From assembly GCA_012103375.1 (NCBI GenBank), contig WLWX01000001.1:3080492-3144491 (forward strand): a stretch of 64,000 nt of DNA, in the 5' to 3' direction. Position 1 is the first letter of the stretch, and each line of letters opens with the position of its first letter. Below the pieces are notes generated by a model. It searched no databases. It saw only the letters and a list, made by a program, of their open reading frames with translations, and was not told the DNA's origin. The stretch comes from Paracoccaceae bacterium (GTDB taxonomy: Bacteria; Pseudomonadota; Alphaproteobacteria; Rhodobacterales; Rhodobacteraceae). A program made the translations under genes and the position numbers. Below, one piece after another: positions 45,566 to 55,812 of the stretch.

Positions 45566-46880
45566 CACCTTGGGTTTGTTCCAGTTGGTGGCGGGTTCGG
45601 ACCAGGCGGCGGCCAGGGTCTGGCTGGACTTTTCGGGGATGTTGCTGTCGCCGGGGTGGCGGCGGGTGATCGCCTCGAGCCCCACCCGCGCGCCGATCCG
45701 GCCCACCACGTCGTCAATCGCGGTGTCCCGGGTCAGCCGTGCGCTGGCGCGGTTGGCGGCGTCCATATGGCCGCTGTGCTGGTCGTCGTGGAGCGGTTCG
45801 GTTTGTGTCGCCTCAATCCGCAGCATGTCGATGCCGAAACCGGCGTCGATCTCGCCCAGTTTCAGCATCAAGAGCGGACGCAGACGGTCGGGCGCGCTGG
45901 CCGGGCGGGCGAGGCCGACCTCGACCCATTGCATCGACTGGTCAGAGCGGAATGCCTGCAGGCGGACCCGGCGCGCGCCGCGGCCCTTGTCGCGCAGACG
46001 TTTGGCAAGCTGGGGCAGCATCCGGTCAATCCCGGCCATGATGTCGGATTCCAGCCCGATGGGGTCCGGCAGGGTCAGGCGGACGGCGAAATGCTGCGGT
46101 GGTTTTGCCGGGCTGACGGGTTCGGGTTCCACCCCCAGCGCCTGATCCAGGCGGCGCACCATATGGGTGCCGAAGCGGCGCGCCAGCGGGGCGCGGGGCT
46201 GGCCGATCAGGTCGTCGATCCGGCGCAGGCCAAGGCGGGTCAGCTGGATCACCGCGTCTTCTTCCAGCCGGAGCGCCGCCACCGGCAGCGGCCCGAGGGC
46301 GGCGCGGGTCTGGCCGGGGGACGCGATCCGGGCCTGCCGGTTGGTCGGGGCGGCAGGGCGCGGCGCGGGGCCGCCGCGTTCCCAGTTGCGTCGCTTGACG
46401 GCACGGGCGCGGGTGGCCGGGGCTTCGATATCAATGGCGTCGCCATTGCGGGCGGTTTGTCCCGGCTGCCCGGCAAACCGCGCCAGCGCCCAGGCCGCGC
46501 CCACGGTATCGGCGATCCCGGCCTGCAGGCTGAGGCCGAGGGCGGCGCAGTCATTTTCCAACAGCTCCAGCAGCGCGACCTCACCCCCGAACAGATGCGC
46601 GCTTCCGGTCAGGTCGATGACCAGCCCGGCGGGCGGCGCGACCCCGACCCAGGGCGAGAACTTGCCCGCCCAGCGCCTGAGGCCGGTCAGGAACGCTGCC
46701 TCGGCCGCGGGATTTTCCAACCGGGTGACCAGCGACGGGCAGACCGCCAGCGCATCACGCAGCGGCTGGCCCGGCTGCAACCCCTCGCCCGCGCCGATGG
46801 CGGAAACTGAGGTCAGTACCTGCGCATTCTTACGTTCGCCCACCACGGCAAAGGGGGCATCGCGCATGCCGCGTTCCGCC

Positions 46881-47098
46881 GATTGTGTTGAAAAACTCCG
46901 AAATCAGAGCGTCGCGGATTTCTTGCGAAAACCTATGAAGCGAAATAGTCGGAAAGCTTTGACCACGAGACAGCGCATGGCTGCGCGTGAGCGCATGTAG
47001 GCGATTTGGGCCGACCCCCGCGCCAAAAATTTAGGATCGGGCTGCATGGAAAGAAAAATCATCGTTCAGGCCCTAAAACGGAGTTTTTCAACACAATC
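46881..47098 (+). repeat. 218-bp MITE, copy 5 (in imuB)
   Basis: CGCC target duplication (46877-46880 and 47099-47102). Same sequence and orientation as copies 1, 3, 4 and 6. It separates the imuB start and promoter from the rest of the gene. Confidence 0.97.
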
Positions 47099-47177
47099 CG
47101 CCCTGAGCAGGCGTTCGGCCCCCAGACGCGGGAACCACAGCGAAAGGATACGACGGTTTGGCATCGCGGCAGCAGAT

Positions 47178-47192
47178 GTTCCTGAAACGTTC
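47178..47192 (-). promoter_or_regulatory. Alphaproteobacterial LexA (SOS) box upstream of imuB
   Basis: The sequence GTTCCTGAAACGTTC is a perfect GTTC-N7-GTTC direct repeat, the LexA site of alphaproteobacteria. It lies 14 bp upstream of the imuB ATG, so imuB was the first gene of an SOS-regulated transcript. Confidence 0.85.
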
Positions 47193-47269
47193 TCATACGT
47201 AACCGTGAATTCACCACGAGTCGAGTCTGCTCTAGAAGGGGTGGGCTGGCGGTATGGCGGGGATAAGGC

Positions 47270-47695
47270 ATGAAGCGCATTTTGACACTGGTTCTGGGCA
47301 TCGGGATTGCGACCGCAGCGCTGGCGCATACCAATGTAAAAAACCCAACCGTCAAGGCGCGAATGGACGGGATGACACGGCTGGCGGCACAGGCCAAATC
47401 CATCGGAACCGGGTTGAAGGCCGGTGCGGCCCCGGGATCCATCGCCCAGACCGCCGCCAAAATGCGTCAGGAAGCCGCCGCCATTGCCGGGCTGTTCGAA
47501 GCGCCCGAGGATGACCCGGTTTCCGAGGCACGCTCGATCATCTGGGCCAATTGGCGCGATTTTGTCGCCATGTCAGAGGCGCTGGCCGACGCGGCCGCGA
47601 TGGTGCAGGGCGCAGACACCCGGGCCGAGCAAATCGCCGCCTTCCGCGCCGTGGGTGCGACCTGTACCGCCTGTCACAAGGCGTATCGCGAATAA
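47270..47695 (+). CDS. Periplasmic cytochrome c (c-prime/c-556 type)
   Basis: A 141-residue protein with a cleavable signal peptide (MKRILTLVLGIGIATAALA) and a four-helix bundle ending in the heme site CTACHKAYRE, the C-terminal CXXCH placement of the cytochrome c-prime family. The N-terminal helix (NPTVKARMDGMTRLAAQAKSI) has the Met in the position that would serve as sixth ligand in c-556 proteins. Likely a small electron carrier or gas-binding protein. Convergent with the next gene, stops 1 bp apart. Confidence 0.88.
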   Translation: MKRILTLVLGIGIATAALAHTNVKNPTVKARMDGMTRLAAQAKSIGTGLKAGAAPGSIAQTAAKMRQEAAAIAGLFEAPEDDPVSEARSIIWANWRDFVAMSEALADAAAMVQGADTRAEQIAAFRAVGATCTACHKAYRE

Positions 47696-47696
47696 T

Positions 47697-47975
47697 TCAG
47701 CCGCAATAGGCTTCGGTCAGCAGACCTTGGCCATCAACCACAAGGTTCAATCGCGCCGGGCTGAAATCGGTTGTCACGGCATCACCGGGGCGGATCACGC
47801 GCGTTTCATTGCTGCGTTCGGCGTCGCCGGCATTGTCGATGTGGATACCAAGCGGGAACAGATCGGCCCCGCATGTGTCGGGGGTATTATCCTCGACAAT
47901 CTCGATCGCTTCGTCACGCGCGCAACCGGCCAGAACCGTTGCCGCCACAATCAACCCACACCACGCTGTTTTCAC
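47697..47975 (-). CDS. Lipoprotein, I78-family peptidase inhibitor-like
   Basis: A 92-residue protein with a lipoprotein signal (VKTAWCGLIVAATVLAGC, lipobox VLAGC). The mature part has the I78 pattern: an N-terminal Cys in DTCGADLF, then RVIRPGDAVTTDFSPARLNLVVDGQG and the closing YCG. GTG at 47975 gives the signal peptide; the frame is open further upstream without conserved sequence. Family members inhibit serine peptidases; the target is unknown. Confidence 0.75.
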   Translation of the reverse strand: MKTAWCGLIVAATVLAGCARDEAIEIVEDNTPDTCGADLFPLGIHIDNAGDAERSNETRVIRPGDAVTTDFSPARLNLVVDGQGLLTEAYCG

Positions 47976-48060
47976 CAGACTTCCCCTTGTTAGGACCCGT
48001 TGCAATATTGTCCCTGATACATCAGGTTCGCCAAGCGAACAATTACCGGAGGGCATTCAG

Positions 48061-49173
<1,113 letters not shown>

Positions 49174-49260
49174 CCTGATCGGCAGGGCCAGACTCGCAGG
49201 TTTGTTCATGAGTGTTCCTGGCGGAAGTAATGCCGCAGAAAAACTGAAAAGGAATCTACA

Positions 49261-49674
49261 ATGGCACATGTAACGCGAAGTCTTGAGCTTGCCGCGTCAC
49301 CGGAAGACGTCTGGGGGCTGATTGGAGGATTTCAGGCCCTGCCGGACTGGCATCCGGCGGTTCAGGGCTCTGCTCAGGAAATGCAAGACGGGGCCGAGCT
49401 TAGGCGGCTAGATCTTGGTGGAGGCGCCGAAATCCTTGAGAAATCGCTCGGCGGGGATGGCATGTCTTATGGATATGAAATCCTTGAAGTTGGGCCATTG
49501 CCTATTGCCAACTACAGGGCAACCATAGGTGTTGCACCCTGCGCAAAGGGCTGCATGGTTACCTGGAGCTCGAATTTCGATGCAGCGGGCGCACCGGAAC
49601 CGGATGCAAAAGGGGCCGTCTCTGGCATCTATGAGGCCGGTTTTGCGGCCCTGACCGAAAAATTCGGAGGCTGA
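49261..49674 (+). CDS. SRPBCC-fold (polyketide cyclase/dehydrase-like) protein
   Basis: A 137-residue START/Bet v1-like protein: AHVTRSLELAASPEDVWGLIG opens the fold, FQALPDWHPAVQGSAQ follows, and a C-terminal helix GIYEAGFAALTEKF closes it. Such proteins bind hydrophobic ligands; no enzymatic role can be assigned. It is followed by a strong terminator and sits 87 bp after frmA on the same strand. Confidence 0.7.
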   Translation: MAHVTRSLELAASPEDVWGLIGGFQALPDWHPAVQGSAQEMQDGAELRRLDLGGGAEILEKSLGGDGMSYGYEILEVGPLPIANYRATIGVAPCAKGCMVTWSSNFDAAGAPEPDAKGAVSGIYEAGFAALTEKFGG

Positions 49675-49682
49675 CCTCTGAG

Positions 49683-49725
49683 GCGGCGCAATCAGGCAAC
49701 CATTTCTGATTGCGCCGCAATTTCT
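49683..49725 (+). terminator. Strong hairpin terminator
   Basis: A 13-bp perfect stem (GCGGCGCAATCAG at 49683-49695 and CTGATTGCGCCGC at 49706-49718) with a 10-nt loop, followed by AATTTCTG. It lies just after the SRPBCC gene stop. Confidence 0.8.
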
Positions 49726-49790
49726 GTTATCCCTGCCGCCGGGATCGTGTGTGTACTGCGCGATCCTGGTGGCCACCCGGATGATGCTGC

Positions 49791-50285
49791 ATGAGTGCGC
49801 TGACTATTCGCAAAGCAACCACGGGCGATCACGCCGCCATCTGGGACATCCTGCGCCCGGTGTTCCGGGCTGGGGATACCTATGCCATTGAACCCGAAAT
49901 CAGCGGGGACGAGGCGCTGGCTTATTGGACGCAAAGCCACTGCTTCGTGGCAGAGGTGGGCGGCGAGATTGTCGGCACCTATTACCTTCGCCCCAACCAA
50001 CGCGGCGGTGGGGCCCATGTATGTAACTGCGGCTATGCAACGGCCAGTGCGGCGCCCGGCATGGGGGTGGCCAGCGCGATGCTGGCCCATTCGCAGGACA
50101 CCGCGCGGGTGCTGGGGTTCCGGGCGATGCAGTTCAATCTGGTCCTTGTCACCAACGAAGGCGCAATCCGTCTGTGGAAGCGCGCCGGATTTGTCGAGGC
50201 CGGGCGTCTGCCGGGGGTGTTCCTGCACCCCGAACAGGGCTATGTCGATGCGTTGATCCTGCACAAATCGCTTTTGGAGGCCTGA
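49791..50285 (+). CDS. GNAT-family N-acetyltransferase
   Basis: A 164-residue acetyltransferase with the GNAT fold: TIRKATTGDHAAIWDILRPV at the start, GEIVGTYYLRPNQ, the acetyl-CoA loop region YATASAAPGMGVASAMLAHSQ, and LVTNEGAIRLWKRAGFVEAGRLPGVF at the C-terminus. Substrate unknown. Its TGA overlaps the next ATG by one base, so it is coupled to the NYN-domain gene. Confidence 0.85.
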   Translation: MSALTIRKATTGDHAAIWDILRPVFRAGDTYAIEPEISGDEALAYWTQSHCFVAEVGGEIVGTYYLRPNQRGGGAHVCNCGYATASAAPGMGVASAMLAHSQDTARVLGFRAMQFNLVLVTNEGAIRLWKRAGFVEAGRLPGVFLHPEQGYVDALILHKSLLEA

Positions 50286-51007
50286 TGCCTGACGCCCCCC
50301 GCCGCCTATTTGCCGTCCTTATCGACGCAGACAACATTCCGGCGAAATACGCCGGGGCGATCCTGAAGGAAATCACCTCGTTCGGGGAACCGGCGCTGCG
50401 CCGGGTTTATGGGGACTGGTCGTCTGGGCGGCTGAACAACTGGACCAAGGTGGTGCGCGATCTGGGGCTTGTTGCCCATCAGGAAAGTGCCAATACGGTT
50501 GGCAAGAATGCCAGCGATATCGGGTTGGTCATCGACGCGATGGACATTCTGCATTCGGGCCGGTTCGACGGCTTCGCGCTGGTCAGTTCCGACAGTGACT
50601 TTACCGCCCTTGCCAACCGCATCCGCGAGAACGGGCTGGAGGTGATTGGCATTGGCGAAAAGAAGGCCCCGGAATCGCTGCGCAATGTCTGCAACCGGTT
50701 TGTGCTGATTGAAAACATCGTGGACGACCCTGAACCGGCCAAGAAGGGCGCGGGGCAAGCGGCGAAACCATCCGCAAAGACGGCGCCGATCGAGGCGGTG
50801 CCGCTGATCCTGAAGGCGATGGACAAGATCGAGCAGGAAGAGGAGTGGTACACCCTGGGCCAGCTGGGTCAGTACATCGTGCGCGACAACCCGGATTTCG
50901 ACACGCGGACCTATGGTAAGCGCAAGCTGTCGGATCTGATCAAAGAGCTGAAACGGTTCGAGACCAAGCAGATTGGCAACCAACTGCACGTGCGGCGCGC
51001 GGATTAG
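50285..51007 (+). CDS. NYN-domain RNase-like protein with OST-HTH/LOTUS domain
   Basis: A 240-residue protein. Residues about 8-145 form a PIN-like NYN domain with acidic metal residues in LIDADNIPAKY, NASDIGLVIDAMDIL and VSSDSDFTALANRIRE. After an Ala/Lys linker (KKGAGQAAKPSAKTAP), residues about 160-235 form an OST-HTH/LOTUS-like domain (DKIEQEEEWYTLGQLGQYI, RTYGKRKLSDLIKEL). Probably an RNA-binding or RNA-cleaving protein; no substrate is known. Translationally coupled to the GNAT gene. Confidence 0.82.
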   Translation: MPDAPRRLFAVLIDADNIPAKYAGAILKEITSFGEPALRRVYGDWSSGRLNNWTKVVRDLGLVAHQESANTVGKNASDIGLVIDAMDILHSGRFDGFALVSSDSDFTALANRIRENGLEVIGIGEKKAPESLRNVCNRFVLIENIVDDPEPAKKGAGQAAKPSAKTAPIEAVPLILKAMDKIEQEEEWYTLGQLGQYIVRDNPDFDTRTYGKRKLSDLIKELKRFETKQIGNQLHVRRAD

Positions 51008-51072
51008 GGCGCCAACCGGATTATCTATAACGTATCTGAAAATGTCCGCGCCCGGTGCGCGCCCTGCTTGGG

Positions 51073-51699
51073 TCACCCATTTCGGGTCCCATAGCACGCC
51101 ATGAACATGTCCACCGCACCGGTGATGACGCGCGCAATCTCCTCCTCTGAGAAGCTGCTGCGAACCCCCATCATCAACTGGATGTGCAGCGCGGCCTTGC
51201 ACAGTTCGGGGAATTGGTCGGCGGCAAGCGGGATGTCAGCGATGTCCACCTCTCCGCGTGCGCTGGCGCCTTCCAGATAGGACACCAGAATGTCGCGAAC
51301 CAGCTGCGGGCCCGAGGCATAGAATTCGCGCCCCAGCTCGGGGAAACGCACGCTTTCGGCGATGCAGATGCGATGCACGGCCTGGCCAAAATCGGACAGG
51401 AAAAATCGCGACATATGGCCTGCGGCCTCGGTCAGGACCTGACGCGGCGGGCCAGACATATCCATCGTTGAAATCGCCGCATCGGCCTGGCGGCGGCATT
51501 CGATCTTGGCAACCTCGACAAACAGGAAGCGTTTATCCGCGAAATAGCTGTAAAGCGTTGCTTTGGACACGCCCGCCTCTCGCGCGATGTCGTCCACACC
51601 GGCCCCGTCAAATCCATCGCGCAGGAACACCTTTCGCGCACCCTCCAGCACTTGCGCCAGTTTGCGCCCTTGTCGCGGCAGGGTGTCAGGTGCGTTCAT
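51073..51699 (-). CDS. TetR-family transcriptional regulator
   Basis: A 208-residue repressor. The N-terminal helix-turn-helix is ARKVFLRDGFDGAGVDDIAR followed by EAGVSKATLYSYFADKRFLF. The ligand-binding half is helical, including FFLSDFGQAVHRICIAESVRFPELG, like AefR/AcrR-type C-terminal domains. Divergent from mbfA, 105 bp apart. An imperfect inverted repeat AACC-AGAC-GGTT in the shared promoter region is a possible operator. Confidence 0.88.
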   Translation of the reverse strand: MNAPDTLPRQGRKLAQVLEGARKVFLRDGFDGAGVDDIAREAGVSKATLYSYFADKRFLFVEVAKIECRRQADAAISTMDMSGPPRQVLTEAAGHMSRFFLSDFGQAVHRICIAESVRFPELGREFYASGPQLVRDILVSYLEGASARGEVDIADIPLAADQFPELCKAALHIQLMMGVRSSFSEEEIARVITGAVDMFMACYGTRNG

Positions 51700-51804
51700 G
51701 GGCCTCGGCTGGATGAAAAGTGTCAGTATGACCCTAAACCAGACGGTTCAGTCCCGGCAAGGCGCGTGCTAGGAAACGGCAGAGACCAGCAAGGACATTG
51801 CGCC

Positions 51805-52782
51805 ATGATTCCGGGTGTATCCCATCGCCGCAAATTCGCCGACCTGTCCGAGCAGGAGGTTCTGGCCCTGGCAATCTCGTCAGAGGAAGACGATGCCCGG
51901 ATTTACCGGACCTATGCGGAAGGGTTGCGCGCAGAATTCCCGGCTTCGGCGGCTGTTTTTGACGGTATGGCCGAAGAAGAGGATGACCATCGCCGCCCCC
52001 TGATCGAGGTGCACCGCGCGCGGTTTGGCGCGGTCATTCCCCTGATCCGACGTGAGCATGTTGCCGGATTCTATGCCCGCCGCCCGATCTGGCTGGTCGA
52101 GAACCTGGGCCTGGAACGTATCCGCGACGAAGCCGAGATGATGGAGCGTGATGCCCAGCGATTCTATGAAAAGGCGGCCAGCCTCAGCAGTGATGCGGAG
52201 ACGCGCAAGCTTCTGGGTGATCTGGCTGCGGCCGAGGCCGGGCATTCGCGGGCGGCGGATGATCTTGTGGCCGAACATCTGGACGATAGCGCCCGCGACG
52301 CCGAAGGCCGGACGGCGCATCGCCGGTTCATTCTGACCTGGGTGCAGCCGGGGCTGGCGGGGCTTATGGATGGCTCGGTTTCGACGCTGGCCCCGATTTT
52401 CGCGGCTGCGTTCGCGACGGGCGACACATGGAACACCTTCCTGATCGGGCTGGCGGCCAGTGTCGGCGCTGGCATTTCGATGGGGTTCACCGAAGCGGCC
52501 AGCGACGACGGCGAAATTTCCGGGCGCGGATCGCCGATCAAACGGGGTTTCGCCTCGGGGATTATGACGACGCTTGGCGGTTTGGGCCACGCGCTGCCTT
52601 ATCTGATCCCGGATTTCTGGACCGCCACAACGGTCGCCGTGATCGTCGTTTTCATCGAGCTTTGGGCGATTGCCTGGATTCAGAACCGCTTCATGCAAAC
52701 CCCGTTCTTTCGCGCAGCGATGCAGGTTGTTCTGGGCGGTGGGCTGGTCCTGGCCGCAGGAATCCTGATCGGGTCGGGATAG
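51805..52782 (+). CDS. mbfA: Membrane-bound ferritin MbfA (ferritin-VIT1 fusion)
   Basis: A 325-residue fusion. Residues about 12-165 form a ferritin-like four-helix domain with iron ligands in ALAISSEEDDARIYRTYAEG, MAEEEDDHRRPLIEVHR, IRDEAEMMERDAQRFYEKAA and AAAEAGHSRAADD. Residues about 180-325 form a CCC1/VIT1 membrane domain with TWVQPGLAGLMDGSVSTLAP and GISMGFTEAASDDG and about five transmembrane segments. In rhizobia and agrobacteria MbfA exports iron and protects against peroxide. No clear Irr operator was found here. Confidence 0.92.
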   Translation: MIPGVSHRRKFADLSEQEVLALAISSEEDDARIYRTYAEGLRAEFPASAAVFDGMAEEEDDHRRPLIEVHRARFGAVIPLIRREHVAGFYARRPIWLVENLGLERIRDEAEMMERDAQRFYEKAASLSSDAETRKLLGDLAAAEAGHSRAADDLVAEHLDDSARDAEGRTAHRRFILTWVQPGLAGLMDGSVSTLAPIFAAAFATGDTWNTFLIGLAASVGAGISMGFTEAASDDGEISGRGSPIKRGFASGIMTTLGGLGHALPYLIPDFWTATTVAVIVVFIELWAIAWIQNRFMQTPFFRAAMQVVLGGGLVLAAGILIGSG

Positions 52783-52833
52783 GGCCGGGCCTGATGCCAT
52801 TGACCGGACAGTCGCAGAACGGAGATTGCAGAA

Positions 52834-53739
52834 TTGCTTGACAACGGAAGTGCTCGCCCGCCCAAGCAGGCGCCTGACATCGCGCCTTGCCCGCCGGCCG
52901 GGTTTTCCCGGCTAGGCGATTGCCCGGCTGGCACCTTGGCGCAATTCCACATTCGCAACCCGTCGGGGCAGGATCAGGCCTATGCCGCCGAGATGGGCGC
53001 GTTAATCGAGTATTACGGTCGTTCAACGGGAACACCGCCGCTGTTCGTGTCCTATTACACCCGGACCGCCCCCTATATCGAACGGGTAAAGCGGTTGCGC
53101 GCGACGCTGGACAAATGGTCACTTCCCCACCGGATCGAAAGCCTGCCGGACCAGGGCAGCTGGGTTGCGAATACCTGCCTCAAGGCAGGGGTGATGCAGC
53201 GTGCCTGGGCCGAAAGTGATCGCCCGATTTGCTGGATCGACGCAGACGCGGCGCTGCTACGCGCACCCGGTTTCCTGTCGGATGCGTCTTTCGATATGGC
53301 CTGTGTGCGGCGATTTGGCTGGTACGATCTGTCCGGCACGGTCTATTTCGGAAAATCCCCGGTTGCCGGGCGCGTCATTGACCTCTGGACCCGGCTTTGT
53401 GAGCAGAATCCGTTGGTCTGGGATCAGGTTCTGCTGACACTCGCCTGGTATCAGGTGGCGCAGGATCATCCGATGAAGACGCTGTGGATGCACGACGATC
53501 TGTTCCGGTTTCCGCAATCGCTTTGGCGGGATCTGCGTGACGGGCTGATTCATGCGCCTCTGGGCCGCCGGATACGGCCGGTTTTTGACCAGACCCAGGC
53601 CTCGCGCGCGGTGAAGGCGCACCCGGATTATGTTGCCGCGCCCGAGCGGACCAGCGATGACATCGGCCCGAATTTCCGCGCAGCATTGCAGCGCCTGGAA
53701 TTCTCATTCGACGCCGATATCCGGACGATCTTTACCTGA
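52834..53739 (+). CDS. Nucleotide-diphospho-sugar transferase-like protein
   Basis: A 301-residue protein resembling GT-A-type glycosyltransferases. A DXD-like motif occurs in ICWIDADAALLRAP, after a segment PHRIESLPDQGSWVANTCLKAG. Later parts (WYDLSGTVYFGKS, VWDQVLLTLAWYQVA) fit the nucleotide-sugar fold. No membrane segment. The listed start is TTG at 52834; the start is uncertain. Function is inferred from the motif and overall layout. Confidence 0.6.
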   Translation: MLDNGSARPPKQAPDIAPCPPAGFSRLGDCPAGTLAQFHIRNPSGQDQAYAAEMGALIEYYGRSTGTPPLFVSYYTRTAPYIERVKRLRATLDKWSLPHRIESLPDQGSWVANTCLKAGVMQRAWAESDRPICWIDADAALLRAPGFLSDASFDMACVRRFGWYDLSGTVYFGKSPVAGRVIDLWTRLCEQNPLVWDQVLLTLAWYQVAQDHPMKTLWMHDDLFRFPQSLWRDLRDGLIHAPLGRRIRPVFDQTQASRAVKAHPDYVAAPERTSDDIGPNFRAALQRLEFSFDADIRTIFT

Positions 53740-53824
53740 TTGACCCGTGGCAATGCCGCGTTGCATGTGACAAGGTGACGGCCCGGGCTGGTCCCTTCAA
53801 CCTTGTCGATGTTAGCTGCGCCCG

Positions 53825-54742
53825 ATGGTCGAGGTCTTCTTCAAAACACTGCCGTTTTTTGCGCTGATCGCCCTTGGCTGGGGCGCGGGCAAACGCGGGT
53901 TTTTCAGCGAAGAGGCGTCGACCTATCTGACCCGCTTCGTCTTCTATTTCGCGCTGTCGGCCATGCTGTTTGGTTGGTCGGCGCAATTGTCTCTGTCCGA
54001 GGTGTTCAGCTGGGCATTCGTTGCCGCCTACCTTGGCGCCGGTTTGCTGGTTTATGGATTGGTCACAGCCGTTGCCAGGTGGCGCGGGCTGGGCGTGGCC
54101 GAGGCCGCGGTCGAGGCGCAGTGCGGCGTGGTCGGCAACGTCGGGTTCCTTGGCGTGCCGATGCTGGCGCTGTTGCTGGGGCAGGCGGCCATCGGGCCCG
54201 TCGTGTTGGTTCTGGCCTGCGATCTGATCGTCTTTGGCAGTCTGATCGTGATCCTGATCACCAGCTCGCGCGGGGCGGGTGGGGCGCTGGCTTCGGCCAT
54301 TGGCGGGTTGATCCGCAATCCGATGATCGTGTCGATCAGCCTTGGTCTGATCTGATCGGGGACCGGCTGGACGATCCCCGGCCCGGTTGACGAATTCCTC
54401 GGCATGCTTGGCGCGGCTGCAACGCCCGGCGCGCTGTTTGCCATCGGTGCCTCGCTGGCGTTCAAATCGGCAGAACGCGTCAGCGTGGCGGGCTGGCTGA
54501 GTTTTGCCAAGCTGGTTCTGCACCCCGCAGCGGTTGCCATCGCAGCGCTTGTGATCTTCCCAGTCGACCGATTTGCCGCAGGTGTGATGATTTCTGCTGC
54601 CGCCCTTCCGGTCGCCGGAAACGTCTATATTCTGGCGCAACACTATGGGGTTGCGCCGCAGCGGGTGTCTGCGTCGATCCTGTTTTCCACGGTTGCATCT
54701 GTGGTGACAGTTTCGGCGGTGATTGCCCTGGTGGCTGCATGA
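53825..54742 (+). pseudogene. AEC-family (auxin efflux carrier-like) transporter with in-frame TGA
   Basis: Reads as 305 residues with about ten transmembrane segments: FFKTLPFFALIALGWGAG at the start, CGVVGNVGFLGVPMLALLLG in the middle, GAAATPGALFAIGASLAF and AALPVAGNVYILAQHYGV in the second half. A TGA at 54353-54355 interrupts one continuous frame in SLGLI-stop-SGTGW, at a position that would suit Trp (TGG to TGA). No frameshift is needed. Its natural stop overlaps the first possible fghA ATG. Confidence 0.88.
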
Positions 54743-54756
54743 CGGAAGGAACGGCA

Positions 54757-55809
54757 ATGGAAACGATCAGCGAGAACGTGTGCTTTGGCGGCGTACAGGG
54801 GGTGTATTCCCATGCCTCGTCGGCGACGGGCACGGATATGACGTTTGGGCTGTTTCTGCCCGCAGAAGCGCAGGATGGCACCGTTCCGGTGCTGTGGTTC
54901 CTGTCCGGGCTGACCTGCACGCATGAAAACGCGATGACTAAGGCGGGTGCGCAGGCCTGGGCGGCGCAGCATGGCATTGCCGTGGCATTCCCCGATACCT
55001 CCCCTCGGGGTGAGGGCGTGGCAGATGACGAGGCCTATGATCTAGGGCAGGGTGCGGGATTTTATGTCAATGCAACCCAGAAGCCCTGGTCGCCGCATTT
55101 TCGGATGTGGGATTACGTGGTGGATGAATTGCCCGACCTGATCGGATCCGAATTTGCCATCGACACCGATCGGATGGGCATCACCGGGCATTCCATGGGG
55201 GGGCACGGGGCGCTGACCATCGCGATGACGCATCCCTATCGCTATCTCAGCGCGTCGGCTTTTGCGCCGCTTGCGCATCCTCCGGCGTCCGATTGGGGCC
55301 GATTGTGTTGAAAAACTCCGAAATCAGAGCGTCGCGGATTTCTTGCGAAAACCTATGAAGCGAAATAGTCGGAAAGCTTTGACCACGAGACAGCGCATGG
55401 CTGCGCGTGAGCGCATGTAGGCGATTTGGGCCGACCCCCGCGCCAAAAATTTAGGATCGGGCTGCATGGAAAGAAAAATCATCGTTCAGGCCCTAAAACG
55501 GAGTTTTTCAACACAATCAGCCGCAAACAGCTGGGCGCGTATCTGGGTGAGGATCAGGCGCGCTGGGCGGGTCATGATGCGACGCTGCTGATGCGCGACA
55601 AAGGGTTTGCCGGGCCGCTGCTGGTGGATCAGGGGGCATCGGATCAGTTCCTTGATCTGCTGAAACCCGAGGCCCTGGCCGAGGCGATTGCCACCCGCCG
55701 CCAACCTGCAACCTTCCGCATGCAGCAGGGATACGACCACAGCTATTACTTCGTGGCGAGCTTCATGGAAGATCACGTCGCGTTCCATGCCGAAGCCTTG
55801 TGGGGCTGA
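54757..55809 (+). pseudogene. fghA: S-formylglutathione hydrolase split by a MITE
   Basis: Restored length is 276 residues. It is an alpha/beta hydrolase that releases formate and glutathione from S-formylglutathione, following FrmA. Visible are VLWFLSGLTCTHENAM, the nucleophile elbow GITGHSMGGHGALT, and the C-terminal His region GYDHSYYFVASFMEDH. MITE copy 6 sits after SDWGR; read-through gives only LC and a stop. Excision joins DWG to RKQLGAYLG. The ATG at 54757 has GGAAGG upstream; an ATG at 54739 overlapping the AEC stop is possible. Confidence 0.93.
55301..55518 (+). repeat. 218-bp MITE, copy 6 (in fghA)
   Basis: Flanks are GGCC at 55297-55300 and AGCC at 55519-55522, a 4-bp target duplication with one mismatch. 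The right arm opens a frame that continues into the 3' part of fghA, so a fusion beginning inside the MITE is possible. Confidence 0.96.
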
Positions 55810-55812
55810 GGG

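Larger units (their letters stand above)
45267..47164 (-). pseudogene. imuB: Y-family polymerase-like mutasome protein ImuB, doubly disrupted
   Basis: Restored length is 551 residues from the ATG at 47164 (MPNRRILSLWFPRLGAERLL). ImuB is the catalytically inactive Y-family protein that links DnaE2 to the beta clamp. Conserved parts include FAVVGERKNAQVLTSVSA, GLVIDLTGSAHLFGGE, FVQ-like basic segments and the C-terminal FRWRGRDHHMRAAIGLERIAPEWWL. MITE copy 5 interrupts codon 22 or 23; excision joins LLRAE to RGMRDAP. A 20-bp tandem duplication at 45526-45565 shifts the frame before RPEPVMAEA. Both lesions inactivate it. A LexA box lies 14 bp upstream of the start. No imuA gene is visible. Confidence 0.9.

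Noticed and set aside
51720..51760. AACC-N4-GGTT repeat between the TetR gene and mbfA as an annotated operator
   Set aside because: The arms are only four bases and symmetry is weak; it is mentioned under the regulator but not listed as a site.
54353..54355. In-frame TGA as selenocysteine or reassigned codon
   Set aside because: The position fits Trp in a transporter helix, no SECIS-like hairpin was seen, and many intact genes here end at TGA.
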